A DNA stretch of 64,000 bases, from the NCBI RefSeq assembly GCF_963678635.1, contig NC_087064.1, positions 68,739,604 through 68,803,603 of the forward strand, given 5' to 3'. Position 1 is the stretch's first letter; every line of letters begins with the position of its first letter. The position numbers and the translations under genes are program-made. The DNA is from Symsagittifera roscoffensis. Taxonomy: Eukaryota > Xenacoelomorpha > Acoela > Convolutidae. Positions 54,378 through 64,000 of this stretch are shown here, piece by piece. The notes beneath the pieces are model-generated. The model saw only the letters and a program-made list of their open reading frames with translations, did no database searches and had not been told where the DNA came from.

Positions 54378-55255
54378 GGTTTCGAAATAATTAGCAAATG
54401 GATGAGAGCTATTAATCATCGTCAGATTTCTACTAAAAGGCGGTTCAATACTTGAAAATGACAAGAACTCGGAAGCTGGATCCAGATTGACACTTTGGAC
54501 TGGCGCCACGGGCTGAACTATCTCTTGAGTTGGGAATTGAGTGTTCACCCAACTTCTTGTCCTGTCTTCCTCCATTTGGTTCTTCTGAACGGCCATTGCC
54601 AATTTCGATCTGCTACAACGAAGTTCACAAATTTCAGAGGCGTCTTTCAGATATTCAGCCTCTTCGATAGTTGCTTCAGCTAGCTTTTGACGCCTTTCCT
54701 CTACAACCACATCAACGTCAAGTTGACCCTTCATCGACTGAATCTGGATCTCTTGCTTTTTCAAACGAAGCTCAGCCTCTACTTGGCGTTCAACTTCCTC
54801 GCGTCTAATTTTTGCAAGGGCTGCCTCTCTTTGACGGTCATTGATGCCATCTTAGAACGCTGTGAAAGGGGTTTCTTGGAACGGACGGATTCGCTTGGCG
54901 TTGGGGTTCGTGCAGTTGCTACCTGGTCCTCTTGATGTTTAATTTGAAAGTAATTTTTAGCTAGACCTAATACATCGTCATTTTTTGCAGTGATAGATCC
55001 TAGGTAAAACTCAAGTTGATTTATTGTTTCAGCAGCGTTGTTGCTGTGCATAGAAAAAGATTTAAGCTCATCATTTTTCTCTATAATTTTTTGTAAGCAA
55101 ATGCTCGATTTTTCTATGTACGTTTCAATTTTAGCTGGTCTATCATTCGCAGTTATGTATTCCGTAATTTTGGCATGGTAATCGGAAAGATTTGTTTCAA
55201 ACTCTTTCCTGGCAAGATAAATTTTGTTTAGCTTCTGGCCGAGATCAAGCTCCAT
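54378..55255 (-). pseudogene. Second copy of gag N-terminal region
   Basis: Near-identical repeat of 52242-53120, including the same frame-breaking deletion and the ATG start at 55255. The 54357-54764 frame carries the coil and NLDPASEFLSFSS linker, and 54779-55255 the N-terminal helix. The duplication postdates the lesion. Confidence 0.85.
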
Positions 55256-56898
55256 TTTGAATTATTTGTTTTTAAATAAGAGCAAAAAAACAGTGTCGGT
55301 TGACGGAATCAAACTAGAGTCAATTCAAGTAGCCGCGTCCTATACCGAACGAGAGGATCCTCACAAGACCCCTACAATTCTCGTTGCCTACGGAATAGAA
55401 GGACAACAAACTACAAGATTGAAAATAAAGATGAAATTAACTAATGAAAAAAAACCAAATCAAGATTTATAATGCCTAAAAAATGTTAAATATTCTTCGA
55501 CTGTTATCATTTGTGAAATCTTTTGCTTATCTGCTTTTCTTTTCCTGAACTTGGTCGACGACTTTTAACTTTATTGATAAGTTCGGACAGATTTGGCAGA
55601 AAACGTCCAATGAGCTATCACCGAACATGTGCAGCTCAACCTCATCTACTGAGAAGTCAAAATAGCAGAAGTCAAAAACACCATTGAGAGTGATAAGCGA
55701 TACGGTTGTTTCAATGGCAATCAATTTAACGAGTATGTTGATGTAAAGTCGTCACATAGAACTGAAAGGAAAAAAAAATTATCACGATAAGAACTTTAAG
55801 AACCCTTAGCTGAGGGTTTTGTAAGGTTTTGCTAAGGCTTCGATTCAGTACTTTTTAAGTTAACGCGTACTGTTTATCGGTTAAACTCAACGACGTTACA
55901 GTGAAACGGTAGTAGTAATGGTCGCTGCGGTATGCGGCCGAAAACGGGGCAAGCCGAGCAAATTTTTAAAGTTTATCCAACCACTGGAGGAAACCGAGGT
56001 TGGGATTCACTCAAAAAACTTGCTCCACACGATTGACGGTTTAAACGGTTGAACGGGCGAGACGAAAACGGTGTTTTCCAATTTTGCTCTAAATTCGGGC
56101 AAAAAAAAGAAAATTTTTTCAGTGAAAGTTTTGGGGAAAGTTGGAATAACCTTTTTTTTTCGAGAATTTCTTTTTTATTGAAAATTTTTATTTATTTATT
56201 TTTTTTGCGAAAATTTTTTGGAAAATTTTCTGGATTAATTTTTCACAAAATTTTTTGGGTTCGAGACTATCCTGGGGTAATAGGGTATTGGGTATGAACT
56301 AGGATTAGGTATCTAGTACGTTCTTAATCGGTTTGCAATTAACAACATCGTATGTCATTTTATAGCACTGATAATCAAAAAAAGTCGCACTTTTTTTTGG
56401 TTAAAAAATTTGCAAAAATTAGAGTCTAAAAGTTAGTTGAAAGCACAGGTTCGATCTTACAAGTTTTTTGCAGGTAGTTCACCGGGCCTGAGTCCAAACG
56501 TACACGAAGATTCCACAAAAAAAAAACACTTTCCGCCTTGTGTGATGTCGGCCTCTGGGTTGTCTGCTTTGTTTTGAATAGTGGTGGTTTCCCCGTTTTT
56601 AACTTGAAGTCACACGAAATTGTGGGAGGCTCCTTGATTTGCAGTTTTATTGAATGGTTCCAACAGCCGTGCTAAAGCGCCCAAACGCGGTTTATCCTTG
56701 GGTGAAGACAGACTTAGCAGAATATTGCTTATATGTGGGATTAGAATAAACTTCAAAATTCAGCAACTTGGGGCTTCCATTGAGATTATGAAAGCGTTGA
56801 GATTCGCTCGATACAAAAACTATTCTGCCTAAAGAAGACTTATCGAGGTTTGGTTGAAGTAGAAGGCTGAGGTCACATTGGGACAGATAATATTTTTT
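55256..56898 (-). other. Second leader copy with pol scrap in the extra frame
   Basis: Leader with only the C-terminal tip and a few other traces of the extra reading frame (55480-55600). At 55605-55668 about 64 bp of RNase H coding sequence (VDEVELHMFGDSSLDVF) is inserted, matching 48957-49018. The leader then continues to the primer-binding site. Confidence 0.75.
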
Positions 56899-56915
56899 CC
56901 CGAGTCGCGGCACCA
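56898..56915 (-). other. Primer-binding site of the complete element
   Basis: The plus strand reads TCCCGAGTCGCGGCACCA, separated from the LTR (56919) by AAA. It differs from A1-A3 by one base near the tRNA 3' end (GCACCA against GCTCCA). Confidence 0.75.
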
Positions 56916-56918
56916 AAA

Positions 56919-57387
56919 TATTTTTGCCTTCTTTATAATTTTTTTATAACTTATAAAAACGAAACAGAATCGGCTTAATTCAAGAGAATCAAAAAACGGC
57001 GAATTTTAGTAATTTTTATTGCAGGGAATTAGCAACAATATTACACGTATCAAGTTGAAAAGTGGGCATGTTCATGCCCTGATTTGTGTGATTTATCTGT
57101 TATTTTTTTCACAATGAGTTCATACTTAGTTCACGCAGTTTAATTAACAGAAACTCAATTGCAAACCAATTGTGAACCAATTAAAATATTAGCATTTTAT
57201 GTTTTGTCAGGTTCGGCTCAAATAGGATTCTCAAATGAAACGACTTAGGTGAGAATCGAACCCACGCCGAACTCCCCGGAACGCACTATGTATACGCTGA
57301 GCTATATACGATTCTCAAATGAAACGACTAAGCAACTATACTGGCTTCATACTATACTTTCAACTTTAATGCTATGTAGCATTAACA
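56919..57387 (-). repeat. 5' LTR of the 47.8-57.4 kb element
   Basis: 469 bp, matching 47766-48225, ending ATTAACA beside the GTAGG duplication. Its tRNA-like module (57242-57335) is altered: the stretch after GCTATATA is replaced by CGATTCTCAAATGAAACGAC, a duplicate of the sequence just left of the module. Confidence 0.85.
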
Positions 57388-58774
57388 GTAGGAATTCGAA
57401 AGGGTAATAGTTGCGACCATTGAAAATGGAGTATAACTTTGTATTCGGGTGTGTTTTAGTTTTTTTTGAACGCAAAATCAAGTACTACAAATAACCATGG
57501 AACTTGTTTGATGGATATATCATATTAAAGCCCTTATAGTCCTAATTCGAAACACTTTAAAAATTTTGAAAAAGTTTTCTCAGTGTCGATAAAAACCGGT
57601 TTGAAATGTTTGATTTCTCATCTTATTTCGAGCGAAAAAAGCGAGCGAGCAGTCTTATTATGGCTTAAAAGCCTATAATAGCTTAATTTGAAACATAAAA
57701 ATTTAGTTTCACTTGGTTAACGTTAGTTTATTTTTAGAAGTTTAACGCCTTTTTGGAATCATAAAATTTAAAAATTCAAAAAACTGCAAAGTACTTTCGA
57801 AAATGTTTTTTTTTAAATTTTTTCTTTTTTCTAGTAATTATTAGTTTAGCTTATTTTAGTATGGTTGTCAAATCTAACTAATCCTCAGTTTTTTGTGCCT
57901 CATATACTTAATATACCACGCTGAAAAAAAATGAAAATAAATTGAAAAAGTTTGTTGTATGTTTTTAAGACTATGGTCGGAACATTCTGTGCTACTTGCA
58001 CAGTAACCGGCTATCCTTTTTTTTATTACATGGTTTGTTTTATATTTTGAAATGTTCAAAAGTATTCTTGCGGCGTTCTGTAAGTGCAAAATGTACAAAA
58101 TTTTCCAGTTGTATTACGAAAAAAAGTTTTGTTGCAGTTTAGAACACGAACTTCACGACAATAAAACTGTGATGTAACCTGGAAAAGAAGCAATGAAAAA
58201 TCAGATTTTTGTTTGAATGAGTTAGCATGCTCATCAGTTAGTTTCTTGTTGAGTGTCAAGACAATTTTGTCAATTAATTTTTTTTCAATTCTTGTGCGTA
58301 TAGTAAATATTTTTCACTTCTGTACAAAATAAAAGTCGGTTTAATTTTGTTTCGTAAATTTTCGCTTTTTTCACTATACCGTTTTTAAGGACAGTATTGA
58401 AACATTTTTTTTGTACCGGGCCAGCAGAATTTTTTGTTAAGGTTCAGCGCTAGAGCAACTGGGAGTCTGAGTGTCTATATGGGATTTATTATGAGGTTTA
58501 AGCTGAGGATAGAAAATAGAAAATGGTTGCGAAGAAGGAATTGAGAAAGTGAATGAAATTAGCTTGGCAAACTTATCATCACAAATGTACCCGTTGTTTA
58601 TTTACTGTTTAATTCATTAATTGTGCTCACTAGTTGCCCATGTTTGAGTTCAATTAGTTTTTACTAGTTCCATCAGCTTTGATCTTCAAACGGATTCTGT
58701 TCACCTAATCTATCTGGCCTTCAAAAGTTCTGACCTTAGCACCTCCTATCAGATTGAAACGGCTTTTTTCAATA
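57388..58774. other. No gene seen
   Basis: Right flank of the retrotransposon. AATTCGAAAGGGTAATAG at 57393 resembles the lectin exon 1 donor context (AATCTCGAAAGGTAAGG). The rest is AT-rich without a supported feature. Confidence 0.5.
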
Positions 58775-59300
58775 TCAAGCTGCAACCCTTAAAAATATGA
58801 GGAAATATGTCCACTTTTGTCTTTTCAGCAATTTTGTCAATAATTTAGCTTCTATAATCTCAGTAGAACAATACTGCTGTTTGACTTACTCATCTTGACC
58901 TCGCTCTAAAAAAATGGATCTTCAAATCAATTTGCTTGTTTATGACAAAACTCTTGGAGATGTTGGTGCAGTGAAACAGTTCTGGTTGTCCTTCTCGATG
59001 ACTGTTGGCTTTTCATTCGTTACACCCATCTCATTGATTAATGATCTTAAATGAAGAGCCTCATGAGTAGCTGCTTCCATCGCTTGATACTCAGCTTCAC
59101 TGTTAGTTTTGGCTGCGCTTGGTTGCTTCATGGCTGCCAATTAGTTTTGGCTGCCAAATAGTTGCAATTCTGCTTTCTTCAAATGAGGGCAGTAGCCAGC
59201 AGTTGACGACTTTCAATCATCCATTCCTCCAGCCCAATCAGCCTCTACGAATCCGTAGACTTTTAATTCATCAGGTGTAGAATAATTCCCCGTTTTTGCT
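58775..59300 (-). pseudogene. Ty1/copia RNase H and C-terminal relic
   Basis: Reading right to left: DELKVYGFVEADWAGGMDD (the RNase H DADWAG block), KSSTAGY, TNSEAEYQAMEAATHEALHL (the SSAEAEY block), INKQIDLKIHFF (the H-D-R-H-type block) and QQYCSTEIIEAKLLTKLLKR (the C-terminal TEEMIADILTK-type block). The order is that of a Ty1/copia polyprotein end. It is split over several frames with stops. No LTR or integrase/RT portion was found nearby. Confidence 0.75.
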
Positions 59301-60192
59301 CAATTTCAGATGAAAGAGAAACCTGAGGCTTCCGCCCATGTTTATCAGCTATGAATTTCAAAATAGCACAATGTCTCAGAAGTCCTCCACCATTATGGGC
59401 ACTGCCTCTACTGGTCCAACTTCAAGGCAGTCCCTCATTAACAGTTGTGCGCTGATGTGCGCTGATGTCACCTCTGGTTTGCAGTCAGCTAAGCCAAAAC
59501 GCTCCAACCGTCATGGTAACACGGTTGATTTATAGTTACCGACCCCGGTGACTGTTTGCGATGCAGTTTCAATTTGAGTTTCCAGGTGACTGCTTGATCC
59601 GTCAACCATTTTGAATGGTTTCAAGAAATGGTTGACGGTCTTCAACTTTTAAATTTCTTTTTGACGTTTGATCACAGGGGAAATATCTTCTCAGTCTTCA
59701 ACTTTTAAATTTCGTATTGACGTTTGATCACAGGGGGAAAATCTTTGCAATTTTAAGCTCAGGACAACAATGATTTTTGAATGATAAGAAATTTTCTATC
59801 AAAAAAGTTTAGTTAAGAAAACGAAACAAAACAAAAAATCCGCTCCGAGCACCAATATTCCTTTACTTTTGCAACGAAAGTCAGAAATAAATGACATTTG
59901 AACACTCATGAACATACGACAAAATTTATGTAACAAATACTTAAAGTAAAAAACTTACCAAAGCTTTACCAAACAATTTTTTTTCTAGAACATCGTTTCC
60001 CACTGGTCAGGCCTTTGCTTAGAGCTTATTTAATTTTCCTCTTGGGCAGAATTCATTTAAAAAGACGACCTCTTATTTGATGTCTATCATAATTTGCGCA
60101 AATCTGGGTTATTGTTTGAATGAACTTGAATCAATTAACTTTTACAAAAAAAACAGCAAAATCAGCAAGTAAAATGATTTCCGAGATTATTA
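59301..60192. other. No gene; 56-bp tandem pair at 59638-59749
   Basis: GTCTTCAACTTTTAAATTTC plus ~36 bp is repeated (59638-59693 and 59694-59749). Just left, GTCAACCATT (59601) and AATGGTTGAC (59627) form a 10-bp inverted repeat. The plus frame at 59338-59535 has no recognisable content. Confidence 0.6.
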
Positions 60193-60767
60193 CAATAGGT
60201 GGCAGATTTAAGTTAATTTGCTAGACCGTTCTTTCTTATACTTCGAGCAATACTTAAAATTTATTTCAAAAGACTTTTTTTGGCAAAAGAGGTGTTTTTT
60301 TTGAAATTTTGAGTGATGTTTCATGTGGTAGAGTAATTTTTTTGCAAAAATTATTTCAGTAGCATATTACAATTGGTTGAAAATGAAATCTATTTTTGGG
60401 GACTGTTTGAGTCTAGTGCATGCATTATATTTATGAACTATATATAGTTCATAAATTTAATAGATGCACAAGACTCAAATAGTTGTCAATGGGTGTCCAC
60501 ACATTTTACCCCTCATCTATTTTTCCCCACATTAATTTGTTGGCACAATTCGTCCACACACATTTCAACGCTTCCACACACTTGCCCCGCAAAGCTTCAA
60601 CTAAGAAAGCGGCTATTCATTAATTGTGTAATAAGTTAGCGGGCGAAACGTGTGAAGACGAAATGTAAGAAGTTATGAGGAGCGAAATGTTCCACTAAAC
60701 TTGAGAAAGGCGAAATGTGAGTGTGTGTGGTGAAACGTACAACATTTCTCGAAGCTACCACCTATTG
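60193..60767. mobile_element. TA-flanked MITE (mariner type)
   Basis: 575 bp. Termini CAATAGGTGGCAG and CTACCACCTATTG are inverted repeats with TA on each side (60191-60192 and 60768-60769), the target duplication of Tc1/mariner transposons. It is non-coding. The right half has repeated GCGAAAnGT words and the left half the CCACACATTT counterpart. Confidence 0.7.
60401..60487. repeat. Long palindrome inside the MITE
   Basis: Centred on GAACTATATATAGTTC, with outer arms GTTTGAGTCT and AGACTCAAAT. Near-perfect over about 85 bp, able to form a cruciform or a hairpin RNA. Confidence 0.85.
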
Positions 60768-62473
60768 TAACATATCACCATTTATTCTTCTCAAATTATA
60801 ATTCATTTGAGAGTCGGTTATTCCGGTCAGCTATACAGTATTAGGTTTTCAGAAGTCTTTTTTTCTCTGATTAGCCCTTTCTCCTTAAATTTATTCCTAA
60901 AATTTTTTTAAATTTCTCATCCTTCCTTAAAGTGCTTCCTTATCTGAAATAGATTGCACGAAGTTTTTAGTCACTTTTTCAAATGCATTGACATTTGCAC
61001 GAAGTTAACTAAGATTTTTTGATTGGCTTAAGCAATATAGAGCTCATTGAACATACCATATTGATTAAACTAGAAAATTCACGCCGAAAATGACGACATT
61101 TATAAATTCACGCCAAATGTCAGTCCACCTAAAAATGGATGTTTAATAAAAACATCTAAAACGGGACACATTAGGTGTCAATGGGGTCAAATCACTGAAA
61201 GAAAGAGCGTTACCCTAAACCCACTTCTGTTTACAGTGCCAAACTGACTCTTTCAAAAAAAAACATGGCAAACATTTATGGTTTGATCCTCAACTCCAAG
61301 ACTTCAAAAAATATGACCCTTGCCACTTGAACACAATACCCGAACTCATAAAGATGCAAATAAATTGTTCCAGAAAAAATTTGGGATATATTGAATAAAA
61401 AACAAGGCGGTAAAACCCAACTGATGTGTCTGAAATGTTGCCAGCATCAAAATTTAGGCAAAAGTAATCGATTATAACAGATTATTTTGTTGGTTTATTC
61501 ACAAGAAATTTTATCATAATTACCAAAATTAGGTGTTTAAAGGATTTTAAATCGATTTCAATTGTGATATATTCAAATAGATTATAATCTACTAGTATTC
61601 GAATATAATTGAAAATAGTTCATGCAACAAAATCTTATAATCAATCTTTTAATCATGAAACTGAAGTGCTAATATTTTGGTGATTATAAAAACTTAAAAT
61701 GCGCATCATTGAAACTTAAATGTAGAAATGAAAGAAAATTAATAAATTTGAGTTGACATTAAAAACTCTAAAAATACATAAATCTAATTCTACGAAAATT
61801 ATAAAATATGAGCAGTCACATGCAAGGTCAAGGACAAATTGGACAAACATTGGATCAAAAAATAGATGGATTAAATGTATATAGGATTAAAATTGATTAA
61901 ATTTTTTTAATTGATTATAATTTGATTCCAAAAGAGAGATTATTATCAATTATTGATTGAATAAAATTGCGTTTTTTTCTTTTTTTATTAGGACTTGTTC
62001 TGAAATTATTTTATAATCAATTATTAGCGCTTGAAATTGGACGCGTGTGGGTTTTTTTGAGCTCAATTTCTTTCTTACCAATTCTTGAGAAAAAATTGAC
62101 GCTGTAGGCAGATTTAAAGATCTGATTTAGAGCTCAACTGATTTATAGAAAAAAATAATCAAACTTGTTTATTTTTATCATAGTTCTTATACACACGCGT
62201 CATGAAGTTTGATTTTCTAAGTCTAACAAAAATATGCATAGCTTTCAATCAATTAAGTACATTTGTTCAAAAAAATAGCAAGCTAATACATGCACTGGCT
62301 TAGAAATAGAACTCATTAAAACAAAACTAATTGGTAAGAAAAAACTCACAAAAGAAAGTTGATGCTTCTTTTTGAATTATGAACTGTTTTAATAAGTACA
62401 TCGTGTAGCTTTCAAAAAAAATAAATTCAATTGAGTAGAAAGAAAAAGAGAATTATAAAACTTTGTTTCCAAA
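60768..62473. other. AT-rich intergenic with dispersed GATTATAA words
   Basis: No gene seen. The words GATTATAA and TTATAATC recur at least eight times between 61468 and 62020, with no fixed period. Confidence 0.5.
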
Positions 62474-62612
62474 ATGATTTTTACCGAAGAGTTCGTAGCT
62501 TCTGCGAAGCTGTTTGTAGCGCTTGGGCTATCTATTCTCATATACATGGCGGACGGAATCAACTTATCTCAACTCGCACCATTCTTTCCTAATGAAGCAG
62601 AATTGAATAAAG
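62474..62612 (+). CDS. First exon of an SLC18B1-like MFS transporter (partial)
   Basis: Starts at ATG 62474. It encodes a short N-terminus, a first membrane segment (LFVALGLSILIYMADGINLS) and the loop LAPFFPNEAELNKG, ending at a GTAAGC donor (62613). The PFFPxEAExxxG block directly after the first helix is characteristic of SLC18B1-type major facilitator transporters, which are proton-coupled polyamine/amine carriers of vesicle membranes. The AAAATG start context and the lack of a signal peptide fit. Later exons must lie beyond the right edge. I call it from one exon, so family assignment is moderate. Confidence 0.55.
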
Positions 62613-64000
62613 GTAAGCTCAGGAGACAATTTAGGAGGCCCTCTTCAGGAATTCGACCCCGTGATGGGAAACCGCCCAAAGGGTCCCTTTTTGAACAGTC
62701 ACTCTTAATGACTTCAATCTTTATCTGATCGACTCACAGGCAGGTCTAGCATTTTCTTAAGGCGGGGAGAGCGGGCTGGGATTTTCGAAAAGTTTTCGAA
62801 AATTATATCGACCTTTTTTAGGCCGGCGATATTTATTTCCTGAGCTCTTCCACAAAATAGGTGAAAAACGCGCTTTTAGGCACTTTAACACAGTTTTGAT
62901 CCAAAGAATCGCGTCAAGTTTTTGTAAAATTTGCAGCCATAAATAGAGGTCTTAAAATAGTACCGAAAGGGGCACCCTTTCAGTATTTAGGGCGTCAAAT
63001 CCCCGAGAGTGAAGGGCGTCAGCCCCTCCCCCCAAGCTAAATCCGCTATTGAGTTGGATAGAGGGCGCGTTCGACTAGAATGGGGTTTTTAAACAAAATT
63101 CACTTCATATGACATAACAACCTCGTGTTTGCTTCACTAGTTAGCTTTTCTTGTTTTCTAGCTTGAAAAAAAAATAAAATTGGAAAAACAAAATTTGTAC
63201 AATTTGATTACTAAACCGGAAAGAAGGGATCCATAAATGAGAAAGCGACTGATAATTGATTTTGGATTAAAGAAAACTCTAACCAAAAATCAAAACCACC
63301 AGAGAATTAAAAAGGTCAATTATGCCGTCAAGATACTCTTGAAACCATTGTGGCAAAAAATATCATTCAACAATTAAAACACACTCCAAATCATTGATGA
63401 ATACGTCTGGCTGAAACCCATGATTCGTGTTGCCAAAAAACATTCAACAATTTGAATCAGTGACCCATGAGTTCTGTACCAAGAAAAAAACAGACAAACG
63501 TTGGATCTGTTTAAAATATCCAAATCTTAAATTCCAGGCATGTGCCATAGCCAAAAATTTCGAGCTGATTTAAACAATTTTTTGACAACCTCGTGAATGA
63601 ATTAGTTTTTCCTCACTCTTGTTCTTTAATTCAATATAACTTTAAAAGAGAACTAAAAATTGAACTTGAATTCAAATTAAAACTTACAAAACAGTTTTTT
63701 AGGCGTCTATAGAGAGTTCTTGCTATGAGAATTTACTTTTTTGTGAAGGTTTTGCTTTTTACGAAAATGGTATCAAAATAGCAAACTTTTTATTATGATT
63801 TTTGAATCTACTTAACAATCGCCCTCCTTTTGGTATCAACTAAATAATTTCCATCCCTATAAACAAAAGCAGTAAATTAGAACTAGAGCGTTTGTATTTA
63901 AAATTCGAATTTTGCTGCAATCTGATTGGTCGAAACCTCTTTATCTACTTAACAATTGGATCCTGATTTTTCAATAAAGCACTTTTTTACACATGTAGGT
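62613..64000 (+). other. Intron of the transporter gene
   Basis: No further exon is recognisable to the window end. 62740-63060 looks like an old interspersed repeat (GGCGGGGAGAGCGGGCTGGG near its left end, AAGGGCGTCAGCCCCTCCCC near its right). Confidence 0.45.

Larger units (their letters stand above)
47766..57387 (-). mobile_element. BEL/Pao family A insertion with both LTRs and 5-bp TSD
   Basis: LTRs at 47766-48225 (3') and 56919-57387 (5'), flanked by GTAGG on both sides (47761-47765 and 57388-57392). This is a 5-bp target duplication as expected for BEL/Pao integration. The interior is defective: the integrase is deleted, a 2.1-kb block of gag N-part and leader is duplicated in tandem (52242-54377 and from 54378), and the extra reading frame is destroyed. 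It retains the YMDD reverse transcriptase core that A1 lacks. Confidence 0.9.

Noticed and set aside
59338-59535. Plus-strand 65-codon gene beside the copia relic
   Set aside because: No recognisable motif or splice signal, and low-complexity composition. Most likely chance.
1-64000. CRISPR array, prokaryotic operon or phage
   Set aside because: Introns, LTR retrotransposons and MITEs show a eukaryotic nuclear genome. No regularly spaced repeats with unique spacers were seen.

Overview
The window is invertebrate nuclear DNA: AT-rich, intron-containing and packed with transposable elements. Short AG acceptors such as TTTTAG and a secreted C-type lectin would suit a nematode or another small-genome invertebrate, but the species cannot be fixed from sequence. 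No prokaryotic feature, CRISPR array or rRNA is present.

Two host genes are supported. A two-exon secreted C-type lectin lies at 25569-28004 (+). The first exon of an SLC18B1-like major facilitator transporter lies at 62474-62612 (+) and runs off the right edge. A decayed lectin first exon at 47564-47760 has an LTR retrotransposon inserted at its end.

Most of the rest is BEL/Pao LTR retrotransposon, all on the minus strand, in two related families. Family A forms a three-unit array (1100-16600) and a separate 9.6 kb insertion (47766-57387). That insertion has two about 460 bp LTRs, a primer-binding site and a 5-bp target duplication (GTAGG). Family B forms a three-unit array (29178-46300). 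Every copy is broken by deletions, frameshifts or stops. Lesions shared between neighbouring units show that the arrays grew by tandem duplication of already defective copies. Both N gaps (16601-16800, 46301-46500) fall inside these arrays.

Three features of the BEL/Pao elements stand out. First, both families carry a related reading frame of about 165-180 codons between the 5' leader and gag. Second, both have a tRNA-gene-like module just inside the LTR, directly after the polyprotein stop. Third, that stop codon itself lies in the LTR.

A second layer is a group of short non-autonomous DNA transposons (about 190-230 bp) with GGCTCTTTT(T)CC ends followed by C or G runs. Several have perfect 8-bp target duplications, as expected of hAT-like elements. 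One of them, in the lectin intron, has recombined with a copy inside the family A LTR, so lectin-intron sequence is now fused into the retrotransposon array.

Minor relics are a protein-primed DNA polymerase B fragment (Polinton type) at 17310-17880, a Ty1/copia RNase H end at 58775-59300, a TA-flanked mariner-type MITE with an internal palindrome at 60193-60767, and a foldback element at 20289-20604. The remaining stretches (18.0-20.3 kb, 57.4-58.8 kb, 60.8-62.5 kb) show no gene that I can support.
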